From: a virus
Direction: 5' to 3' (one strand)
DNA: 25,147 bases
Virus record (IMG/VR): IMGVR_UViG_3300046009_009564
Span: 1 to 25,147 of that record
Shown here: piece by piece, positions 15,331 through 21,999 of the stretch
How positions within the stretch are numbered: the stretch's first letter is position 1
Layout of the letters: each line of letters starts with the position of its first letter
Position numbers and translations under genes: made by a program
The notes under the pieces: model-generated
Told to the model about the DNA's origin: nothing
Seen by the model: only the letters and a program-made list of their open reading frames with translations
Database searches by the model: none

Positions 15331-15797
15331 TAAGTAGATTTGAAATTATAAAAAGGTTGTTTACTTCTATTTTAGCGGTATTACAACCTTTTATAATTTA
15401 TTTTACTTGTGGTAATTTAGAGTCAATATCACAATCTTGGGAAACTCAATTACAACCCTTATTTATTTTTTCAAATGCACTTGTTAGTTATTTTTTATTT
15501 GATTTACCTAAATGGAGAATTCCTGCAGTTTTGTTACTATTGTTAACGGTATTTTCAGTACAAAATTGGTTTTTACTTCACAATGTTTTAGCTATTTTAT
15601 TTTTTATAATGTCCGGAATATCAATGTTATCAGTTAAAAAATTTAGATTTTATATTCCAATATATTTAATATCATTATTTTTTCTACTAAATGGTGGTTT
15701 TTTCTGGATGGAAACTTGGGCAATTATTTGTTTAGTTGCATATCATATACACATAATGTTTTATACATTAAGTCTTGGAAGAAATAACTCTAATTGA
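15327..15797 (+). CDS. Polytopic membrane protein paired with the secreted protein
   Basis: A 156-residue, very hydrophobic protein with about five or six predicted membrane segments (near residues 10-28, 41-58, 66-80, 82-102, 108-124 and 128-146) and short polar loops. The ATGA overlap with the upstream gene means the two are translationally coupled, so they are likely to act together or were acquired together. No family is recognised; there is no holin-like dual-start motif and it is large for a holin. It could be an inner-membrane partner, a superinfection-exclusion protein, or a passenger. Its 3' end overlaps a convergent gene by 30 bases. Confidence 0.75.
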   Translation: MISRFEIIKRLFTSILAVLQPFIIYFTCGNLESISQSWETQLQPLFIFSNALVSYFLFDLPKWRIPAVLLLLLTVFSVQNWFLLHNVLAILFFIMSGISMLSVKKFRFYIPIYLISLFFLLNGGFFWMETWAIICLVAYHIHIMFYTLSLGRNNSN

Positions 15798-15983
15798 TTT
15801 TGATAGAATTTCTGACTCGCCAATTGTAAATGCACCACGTTTGTGTGCCGCTTTAACAGATTCAACTAAATAGTAAATTGCATGTTCTTTATCCATTGTT
15901 GTTAAAATTAATTCTAGATGTTCTTCTGACAATAAATTTATTGTACCAAATAAATTACCAAATAATTCTTTTTCTTCTTCCAT
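15768..15983 (-). CDS. Small conserved-looking phage protein of unknown function
   Basis: A 71-residue helical protein: MEEEKELFGNLFGTINLL, HLELILTTMDKEHAIYYL, SVKAAHKRGAFTIGESEILS. I recall similar small proteins in T4-like Bacteroidota phages but cannot name a function. It is convergent with the membrane protein gene (30-base overlap of coding ends) and divergent from the gene at 16012, with only 28 bases between the two starts. On its coding strand that gap contains TATAAATA, the T4 late consensus, which is also the reverse of the TATTTATA reading of the other strand. Confidence 0.7.
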   Translation of the reverse strand: MEEEKELFGNLFGTINLLSEEHLELILTTMDKEHAIYYLVESVKAAHKRGAFTIGESEILSKSIRVISSKT

Positions 15984-15998
15984 TTTAGTTATTTTAGA

Positions 15999-16005
15999 TA
16001 TTTAT
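15999..16005 (+). promoter_or_regulatory. Candidate promoter motif TATTTAT in the divergent gap
   Basis: GATATTTATAATATAATG: the motif begins 13 bases before the ATG at 16012 and ends 6 bases before it, so a transcript would be leaderless or nearly so. The reverse strand of the same bases reads TATAAATA, facing the gene at 15768-15983. Confidence 0.45.
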
Positions 16006-16011
16006 AATATA

Positions 16012-16977
16012 ATGGATTTAAGAAAAATTATAAAGAGAATACTAAAAGAAGCCACAAGTGATGGTGGTGGTAGAGGATCTTATGCTCCACCATTACAACC
16101 TGGTATGAAAGATTTTAATGATAGTCAATTAGGACCATTTACTGTTGATGTTTCAAAATATAAAAGTCCTTTAGTTGCATATGATAGTTATGACCATAAA
16201 TTTGATTTAAAGAAAAATGAAATTAAAAAGTTAGAAACTAGAGCAAAAAAAGTTTCTAATTATTTAAAGTATCATCCAGAAGCAACTTTTACTGATGAAG
16301 ATGGTGGTGTAATAAATCAAACACCAAGTGGTAATTTAAAAAAAACAAAAAAAGAAATTGTTCCAATTGAAAGAAAAAAATTAAATGAAATAAGTACTAC
16401 GACTAGTGCCGGTGAATATAATGGACCACAAGAACTTGGTTTAAGGATTTGGAAAAACTCTGAACTAGGTCCTTTTAGTGTTGAGTCTAAAATTAGAGTT
16501 AACCAAATCCCAAAGAAAAAAACAACAAAAAAAAATGTTAAAAGAATTGTTGGTGTATGGGAAAAGGACAAATCTGGTAAATATGAAATACCAACATACC
16601 CAGTTGGTACTACAGATGAAGAAACAATTACTGAAGACTTAGCTGTTTGGTTTGGTAAAAAGAAAAAACCAAAAGGTTCATCACAACCAAAAGGACCTTG
16701 GGTTGATATTTGTAGAAAAGTTGATGGTAAACATCCACCTTGTGGTAGGTCAGACGCAAGTACAGGTTCTTATCCTAAATGTAGAGCGGCTGGTGTTGCA
16801 GGTAAAATGTCTGATTCACAAAAAAAAGCAGCTTGTCAACAAAAAAGAAAAGCAGAAAAAAATGATCCACAATCTGGTAAAGGACAAAAACCAGTTATGA
16901 CATCATATAAGACAAAAAAAGAATCAATTAATAATTTAGTTGACAGAGTTCTTACTGAAATTAGAAATTCTTTCTAG
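16012..16977 (+). CDS. Putative capsid-targeted protein with L-K-E leader and Cys-rich DUF-like domain
   Basis: A 321-residue basic protein. The N-terminus MDLRKIIKRILKE-ATS is an amphipathic helix ending in a predicted prohead-protease site (E13). The following Gly-rich segment ends in SQLGPFTVDVSKY (about 38-50). A related unit, TSAGEYNGPQELG...NSELGPFSVESK, recurs at about 130-165 right after another L-N-E. Residues about 210-300 hold a Lys-rich linker and the pattern WVDICRK, HPPCGRSDAS, YPKC, MSDSQKKAACQQKRKAEK. That pattern belongs to a conserved phage/eukaryote family I associate with DUF6321; its function is unknown. The C-terminus overlaps the opposite gene by 42 bases. Head-internal location is inferred from the leader. 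Confidence 0.82.
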   Translation: MDLRKIIKRILKEATSDGGGRGSYAPPLQPGMKDFNDSQLGPFTVDVSKYKSPLVAYDSYDHKFDLKKNEIKKLETRAKKVSNYLKYHPEATFTDEDGGVINQTPSGNLKKTKKEIVPIERKKLNEISTTTSAGEYNGPQELGLRIWKNSELGPFSVESKIRVNQIPKKKTTKKNVKRIVGVWEKDKSGKYEIPTYPVGTTDEETITEDLAVWFGKKKKPKGSSQPKGPWVDICRKVDGKHPPCGRSDASTGSYPKCRAAGVAGKMSDSQKKAACQQKRKAEKNDPQSGKGQKPVMTSYKTKKESINNLVDRVLTEIRNSF

Positions 16978-17376
16978 TACATTATGTAATGAATTTTTTA
17001 TTTGGGAATTTATCTTTTCTTCGTATTCGGTTCTTCTTTTTTCGGTTTCTGTGTCATATATTTTTGTGACTCTTTCCCAATCTCGTTTACTCAATTTTAC
17101 GTGGTAATGGTATACGTGATTTGTTAAATCAACATTACCATCATACATTGTTATAAACAAATCTAATTCTTTATTCTCCAAATACCGTTTATGTGACATT
17201 GGGGCAATCATAAATTTGGTTGATTGGTTTTTAATCATTTTGACACAAATATGAAAACAAGTTTTTTCATAAGAAGTTGTTTCTTCTTCGTAACTTTTAA
17301 AAACACCGTCTTTTTTTGTCCATAAATAAAATCGCATTTTAAACCTTCTAAAAAACCTAAAAATTCTTTTAAACAT
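16936..17376 (-). CDS. Basic protein of unknown function
   Basis: A 146-residue protein with a very basic, aromatic N-terminus (MFKRIFRFFRRFKMRFYLW) followed by an alpha/beta region (CFHICVKMIKN, DLFITMYDGNVDL, HVYHYHVKLSKRDWERV) and a charged C-terminal helix. The start could also be Met14. The coding end overlaps the 3' end of the 16012 gene by 42 bases on the other strand. It is separated from the tail operon by about 240 bases and has its own Bacteroidota-like promoter, so it is probably a separate transcript. I do not recognise the family; the basic N-terminus could bind nucleic acid or membrane. Confidence 0.68.
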   Translation of the reverse strand: MFKRIFRFFRRFKMRFYLWTKKDGVFKSYEEETTSYEKTCFHICVKMIKNQSTKFMIAPMSHKRYLENKELDLFITMYDGNVDLTNHVYHYHVKLSKRDWERVTKIYDTETEKRRTEYEEKINSQIKNSLHNVLERISNFSKNSVN

Positions 17377-17396
17377 ATCTTATAATTTATTTTCTA

Positions 17397-17404
17397 CAAA
17401 GATA
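17397..17404 (-). promoter_or_regulatory. Bacteroidota-type -7 element before the 146-aa gene
   Basis: The minus strand reads TATCTTTG, an exact TAnnTTTG match, 21 bases upstream of the ATG at 17376. I did not find a convincing -33 TTG. Confidence 0.35.
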
Positions 17405-17429
17405 TGGAAAAAATAATTATAATACCAAA

Positions 17430-17615
17430 TTATTTTAATAGTATTTTATTATATTCACATTTCCAACCTTTATAATGTTGTAAATCACCTTTACCAACCC
17501 TATGTAAAGCACTGTCATTCAAACCGTGCTCCAAACAAAAATTTCTCAAGGAAGTTAAATTAAATTCAACGCCATATGGTGATATTAATTTATAAACTCT
17601 TTTTTCATCTGTAAA
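17430..17615 (-). pseudogene. Start-less homing-endonuclease-type DNA-binding domain remnant, in frame after the upstream stop
   Basis: Directly behind the TAA of the gene at 17616-18068, the same frame stays open for 61 codons to a TAA at 17430-17432. It contains no ATG or GTG in its N-terminal part. The peptide includes YKLISPYGVEFNLTSLRNFC, then LEHGLNDSALHRVGKG and HYKGWKCE. This is the pattern of the small DNA-binding modules found at the C-termini of phage HNH/GIY-YIG homing endonucleases (G-x-nL-xx-FC-xx-HGL ... G...GWkC). I interpret it as a remnant of a lost homing endonuclease. The alternative is a fused extension reached by stop-codon readthrough, or a sequencing error at the TAA. 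Confidence 0.55.
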
Positions 17616-18068
17616 TTATTTTTTTATCCACTTACCACCTTTAGAGTTGTACCTCTTAACGGCAGCGCCATTACAATATGCGCTCGGACAAACGTCGTAT
17701 CTTGCTCTAGCCCAAGATAAAGATTGTTGCCATAATTTTTTATTAGTTGCAACATTCTTTTTTTTCTTACCTTCAGCCATAACCATATCCTTATCGTCAA
17801 TATTCATAGACATTTCCATACCATCTTTTTTTGATTCATTCATTAAAAAATCAAAAACTTGGTCCATATTATTTTTTGCTTCAGATATGTGATCTTGAGC
17901 CCAATCGTGACCATTTTCTAAAATAGATTCAACCATTTCTTCATCTAAATCTAAAAGTAAATCACACTGTCTTCTCATTTGTTGCAGGTTAGAGAAGAAC
18001 ATATATCTTCCAGACCTATGTTCGTCTTCTTCCTTTAGTACTTTTTTTATAATTCTTTCTATACTCAT
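17616..18068 (-). CDS. Putative capsid-targeted small protein with Cys-containing C-terminal motif
   Basis: A 150-residue protein. The N-terminus MSIERIIKKVLKE-E matches the leaders of the genes at 1225 and 16012 and ends in an L-x-E site (E13). The middle is acidic and Met-rich (about 35-95: DLLLDLDEEMVESI, MNIDDKDMVMAEG). The C-terminal 45 residues carry KLWQQSLSWARARYDVCPSA, YCNGAAVKRY and KGGKW. This module recurs in phage proteins, often described as DUF5872-like (from memory), with Cys residues in VCPSAYC. Four bases separate it from the 18073 gene upstream in the operon. Role unknown; a packaged internal protein is the best inference. Confidence 0.8.
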   Translation of the reverse strand: MSIERIIKKVLKEEDEHRSGRYMFFSNLQQMRRQCDLLLDLDEEMVESILENGHDWAQDHISEAKNNMDQVFDFLMNESKKDGMEMSMNIDDKDMVMAEGKKKKNVATNKKLWQQSLSWARARYDVCPSAYCNGAAVKRYNSKGGKWIKK

Positions 18069-18070
18069 AA

Positions 18071-18245
18071 TTTTAATTATTTAATCCGTTAGGTCCTCCA
18101 AGAACTATCATATTTAATTGTGTCACCGCTGTTCCATAACCATCAGTCCATACTGGATGAGGTGGTGTTACCGATATTGTAGTTGTACCACCAGATGTAC
18201 ATATTTCTTGACATAAAAATGTTTCAGTATTTGCACTTCTTGGTT
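18071..18245. repeat. Repeat copy A encoding the shared C-terminal module
   Basis: Matches 19891-20065 at an offset of 1820 bases. A 111-base core (18121-18231) is identical by eye, as is the start (18071-18087). The stretch 18088-18120 has diverged. It encodes the last ~55 residues of the 602-aa protein. Confidence 0.9.
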
Positions 18246-19881
18246 GATTTACATCTGGGTTGTTTTCAGAACATATTGAACAATTAAAATAAAAACCAAC
18301 CGGCGTAAATTCATTTGAATTTAAAGGTATTGGACATACATTTGATATTGTATAACAATTACCATTTTGGTCGCTTACGGAATAATTTTGTAATGAACCG
18401 TAGTTTAATATTTGTAAATAATTCTCAAGTGTTATTTGAACAAAACTTTCTGTGTATGGAATATCGCAAGAAAGTAATGTGATTCCTATTGCACCTTGTG
18501 AATTACAATTTTCACAAGTATCATATATTAATGTTGTTCCTAAACCATTTTTTTGTGTGTTATAATAAGTTCCATTATAATAACCACTTGTAGTACTAGT
18601 AATTTCACCACAAACCCACTCATTAGAACCCCACATTAATTTAACAATATCTCCAGTTGTGACTGTACTATCTGTCGTTACATTTACAGAATAATTTGAT
18701 GATGTACCACTAGCAGCACATATATTTACCTGCCAGTAATTTATATCGGCAGTTGCATTACAATCCGAACAATCTTCAAAAGTTTCAACACTATATATTG
18801 TTCCAGGGTAATATCCGGATGACGTTCCTGCAATTTGTGCACACACATCATTTAATGGGTCATAAAAATGAGTACCAGCACTTAAAGCTTGAAACGACCT
18901 AAGTGTATAAGAATTTTCATTACAATCTACATAACCATAAAGAACACCACTACACTCAACACAAGGGTCACATCCAGGTTGTGGTTCAAAATTAAAGAAA
19001 TTATTAATTGTAACTTCTTCTTCTGTGTACCCACTAACTTCGTAACAACCATTATCTAAAGATAGGTTTGAAACATCACCAGCACCATAAAAAGCTGAAG
19101 ACCAAACAACTTCAGTTTGCTCAGAATCAATACAATTAACAAGTTTTATTTTTTGGGCTGAAGTTGATAAACAATCAATACATTCGGCTTCACCTCCATT
19201 GTCAATAAAAAGTCCATAATCTTGAATAAAATTAAAAAATGGACCAGTACATGCTTCACTAACTGAGACGACACCACAATATTGGTCAATTCCATTTGAA
19301 TATGAAATTAAATGTCCGTCAAATGTATTATCAAGTAATAAAACACAATCAGTTTCACCATCCGTACATCTTTGTACAATATGTGGAATAGCGTTTGTTT
19401 GAAGACAAGAAGGACAATCAGTTTGTAATACTGGTGTTCCTTGTACAACACCTATTTTACAATTGAGAATCTGTTCATTTAAAACTTCTTGTGATGAATA
19501 AATACCAAAACCTACTAGAGTTGCACAAGTGGTTATTAATTCGTCACATACGGAATATGTTATATAATAAGTTTCATCAATAGTTGGTGAAAAACCAAAA
19601 CTTTCTGCTGTGACAGCAAAATTACCCCTTACACAATCTTCAAAGTTATAAACAAAAAAATTAGAAACTTGACAATCATAACAATCTGTATAACCACTAA
19701 TTAAATATCTTCCAGCAGTTGGTTCGTCAGTTAAACTTGTTATAGTAACACATTGTATTTTGTTGGGTCCGTTAGGTATATTTGATGTTAACCACGCTTG
19801 TCCTATTGATGGTATATTAAAGTTAAAATCTACTGACTCAAGATTATTTGTGGTACATTGAACCGTATTTATATTTGCCAT
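18073..19881 (-). CDS. Cys-repeat structural/tail protein with shared C-terminal module
   Basis: A 602-residue, beta-rich protein built from about seven units, each marked by a C-x2-C motif (CYDC, CPSC, CIDC, CDPCVEC, CSDC, CENC, CSIC) and strands such as GDIVKLMWGSNEWVCGEITS, TSGYYNGTYY and TSSGYYPGTIY. There is no signal peptide. The C-terminal 55 residues (from RSANTETFLCQEICTSGG to LGGPNGLNN) are nearly identical to those of the neighbouring 204-aa protein. Position in the tail operon and the repeat build suggest a fibre, tail-tip or head-decoration protein exposed on the virion, but no homologue is named. It is followed 4 bases later by the 17616 gene and preceded by an 11-base gap. Confidence 0.8.
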   Translation of the reverse strand: MANINTVQCTTNNLESVDFNFNIPSIGQAWLTSNIPNGPNKIQCVTITSLTDEPTAGRYLISGYTDCYDCQVSNFFVYNFEDCVRGNFAVTAESFGFSPTIDETYYITYSVCDELITTCATLVGFGIYSSQEVLNEQILNCKIGVVQGTPVLQTDCPSCLQTNAIPHIVQRCTDGETDCVLLLDNTFDGHLISYSNGIDQYCGVVSVSEACTGPFFNFIQDYGLFIDNGGEAECIDCLSTSAQKIKLVNCIDSEQTEVVWSSAFYGAGDVSNLSLDNGCYEVSGYTEEEVTINNFFNFEPQPGCDPCVECSGVLYGYVDCNENSYTLRSFQALSAGTHFYDPLNDVCAQIAGTSSGYYPGTIYSVETFEDCSDCNATADINYWQVNICAASGTSSNYSVNVTTDSTVTTGDIVKLMWGSNEWVCGEITSTTSGYYNGTYYNTQKNGLGTTLIYDTCENCNSQGAIGITLLSCDIPYTESFVQITLENYLQILNYGSLQNYSVSDQNGNCYTISNVCPIPLNSNEFTPVGFYFNCSICSENNPDVNQPRSANTETFLCQEICTSGGTTTISVTPPHPVWTDGYGTAVTQLNMIVLGGPNGLNN

Positions 19882-19890
19882 AATTTATTT

Positions 19891-20065
19891 TTTTAATTAT
19901 TTAATCCATTAATACCACCTAATGTAATCATGTTTAACTGTGTCACCGCTGTTCCATAACCATCAGTCCATACTGGATGAGGTGGTGTTACCGATATTGT
20001 AGTTGTACCACCAGATGTACATATTTCTTGACATAAAAATGTTTCAGTATTCGCACTTCTTGGTG
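19891..20065. repeat. Repeat copy B encoding the shared C-terminal module
   Basis: Partner of 18071-18245. The core at 19941-20051 is identical to copy A. The following base differs (C at 20052 versus T at 18232), and similarity ends where the N-terminal parts of the two proteins begin. Confidence 0.9.
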
Positions 20066-20507
20066 GTTCTTCTCCACAATCTTCACAAAGTAAAAAGGGT
20101 CCTGAAACGTATGTATAATCTGTTACACCCAATTCACTTAACCCCTCAAAAGTAGCACAAAATGGTGTTTCAGAAGCAAATTGTATTTCATAAGTAAGAC
20201 CTGTAGTGGGTGACCCAAATTCACTACAAAAATCAGTTGCGCTTATATTAATTTCATTTTCTGTACCACATTGTATAAATTTAAAATTTAAAGATTCTGT
20301 AAGACCACTTAAACACGAACAACAATCTGTATGTGGGCTAATAAAGGATATATTTAGAGTTTCAGCGTTCTCTGTTACTGCCCCAACAGTACCACAAAAT
20401 CGGGCCTCGCTAATATCAAACTCTATTGTGGCGCCCGACGTTAACGTATCTGCAGAAATAATGTATTCATTATTAGTTAAACATTCGTTTATAATATAAT
20501 TTGGCAT
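19893..20507 (-). CDS. Short Cys-repeat protein with the same C-terminal module
   Basis: A 204-residue companion of the 602-aa protein. Residues 1-149 contain about two Cys units (DCCSCL at 61-66, CEDCG at 141-145) plus Cys in strand contexts (FKFIQCGTENE, EARFCGTV, ETPFCATF). Residues 150-204 are the shared module ending LGGINGLNN. It lies directly upstream of the longer protein, in one operon. The pair looks like a duplication in which the C-terminus was conserved while the N-terminal array differs in length, as for two virion surface proteins docking to the same site. Function is not known. Confidence 0.78.
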   Translation of the reverse strand: MPNYIINECLTNNEYIISADTLTSGATIEFDISEARFCGTVGAVTENAETLNISFISPHTDCCSCLSGLTESLNFKFIQCGTENEINISATDFCSEFGSPTTGLTYEIQFASETPFCATFEGLSELGVTDYTYVSGPFLLCEDCGEEPPRSANTETFLCQEICTSGGTTTISVTPPHPVWTDGYGTAVTQLNMITLGGINGLNN

Positions 20508-20518
20508 TTTCTATTTTT

Positions 20519-21979
20519 TTATTTTTTATTCACTATTTGAAACTTAATCTGTTTTTTATAAGTATTTACCTCACCAGAAGAAATTACCTTTAAATCAACA
20601 TAATATTCATTTGGTATTTTATCTCTGGTATCAAAAATAAAATAATATTCGTTTGGTGTTCTATTAAGTTTTGACCAGTCTTGAACTTGGACTTCTGTTT
20701 GACCTTCTCTTACATATACACGATAATAACCTTCTACTTTTGGTAACATTTTATTTGTCGTATATGCTTGTTTTATAATAACACCAACTTTTCTTATATC
20801 TGTATTTAATATTTTTTCATCTTGTTTAATTCCAAAGAAATCAAAACCATAAACTTTTGGATCATTTGTTGATGTTCCTATTTGAATGTTTTTTTGGACC
20901 GGATATAAAACAAATTCATTATAAACATCTGGTAATACAAAACCATCCATTGTAATGTTTTTCCAAGTATCCTGAAATGTACAAGGGGTTTTATATCCTA
21001 ATAAAGGTGGAATTGTAACTTCGTATACACCTTTTGTTTTTTGACAAGAAGGTAAATTAATTAATCCAGAAATTGGGTCACCACTAGCATCACTAATTGT
21101 AACTAATGGCGGATTGTCTAAATTTTTAAAATCACCATCTTCATAAATGTATAAATACAATTTATTTGTTTTACCTAAAGAAAAAGAATTTCTATCATCT
21201 TCAATTAAATCATCATAATTTGTTTCCAAAAAAGGCTCATAAAATGTTTGAGTATGTCTTGTAAAAAACCCAACAGAGTATGTACCAGTTGTTCCGGATA
21301 AATTCTCAACTTGAGGTAAGAAAGCAATTACCCAACCAACAGAGTTAATAGTATCACCATTCAATACACCATTTATTTCATCAGTCATATCAAATTCAAT
21401 ATTTTCATCACCAAATTCAAAATGTTGTCTTGCAATTTCGGTTAAACCGGAATATGGAACAGAACCACTATTTGTATTACTATATATTCCAGGTTGTTCC
21501 CAAACACCAATTGTTGTTGTTTGATACCAGTTTGATGGACGGTCAGAATAATTTTTATCATTTGGTATTTCTGTTATCACATCATAATAATCGTAACCAA
21601 CACCTTCATCCCAAATTTGTGGTTTTTCTGGGTCTAAATCAAAATAAGGAATTCTAAGTAACACAAGATCAAATGATGTTGCCCTTAATCTTCCTTGTGA
21701 TGTTTTTGCATTTAAAAAATCTTTATCAAAATAACTTGTATTTGTCATTCTTAGGGTGTGTTTCATATTTGTTGTACACCCAGTTGATATTAATCCATTT
21801 GCAATTTTTTCTTTTAGTAATGTTAAATCTAAATCAAAAATAAATCTTGTAAAACCAATTGGATTAACAAGGCCACCATCACCATAAAATAATTCTGTTA
21901 CTGGATTTCTTCCGGTATTAACAAAACTATTTGAAATTAAAGTATTATTTCTACTAAAGTATGAATTATTAATTGACAT
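20519..21979 (-). CDS. Beta-rich tail/baseplate structural protein
   Basis: A 486-residue protein without signal peptide. The N-terminus (MSINNSYFSRNNTLISNSFV, NPVTELFYGDGG, GFTRFIFDLDLTLLKEKI) recalls DNRLRE-type beta-sandwich modules. The middle has aromatic-rich segments (about 120-200), and the C-terminal half contains Ig-like strands (LYLYIYEDGDF, YEVTIPPLLGYKT, YRVYVREGQTEVQVQDW, YYVDLKVISSGEV). It lies between the gp5-like baseplate gene and the Cys-repeat proteins, so a baseplate, tail-fibre-attachment or tail-tip role is inferred. It has its own TATTTAT motif overlapping the stop of the upstream gene, separating it from the baseplate genes in expression. Confidence 0.78.
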   Translation of the reverse strand: MSINNSYFSRNNTLISNSFVNTGRNPVTELFYGDGGLVNPIGFTRFIFDLDLTLLKEKIANGLISTGCTTNMKHTLRMTNTSYFDKDFLNAKTSQGRLRATSFDLVLLRIPYFDLDPEKPQIWDEGVGYDYYDVITEIPNDKNYSDRPSNWYQTTTIGVWEQPGIYSNTNSGSVPYSGLTEIARQHFEFGDENIEFDMTDEINGVLNGDTINSVGWVIAFLPQVENLSGTTGTYSVGFFTRHTQTFYEPFLETNYDDLIEDDRNSFSLGKTNKLYLYIYEDGDFKNLDNPPLVTISDASGDPISGLINLPSCQKTKGVYEVTIPPLLGYKTPCTFQDTWKNITMDGFVLPDVYNEFVLYPVQKNIQIGTSTNDPKVYGFDFFGIKQDEKILNTDIRKVGVIIKQAYTTNKMLPKVEGYYRVYVREGQTEVQVQDWSKLNRTPNEYYFIFDTRDKIPNEYYVDLKVISSGEVNTYKKQIKFQIVNKK

Positions 21980-21992
21980 TTACTTTTTTATA

Positions 21993-21999
21993 ATAAATA
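21993..21999 (-). promoter_or_regulatory. Minus-strand TATTTAT motif before the 486-aa gene
   Basis: The minus strand reads TGATATTTATTATAAAA, with the TGA stop of the gp5-like gene adjoining and the ATG 20 bases downstream. It is the only clear minus-strand copy before a start, and its orientation follows the gene, which shows that the motif is directional. Confidence 0.5.
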
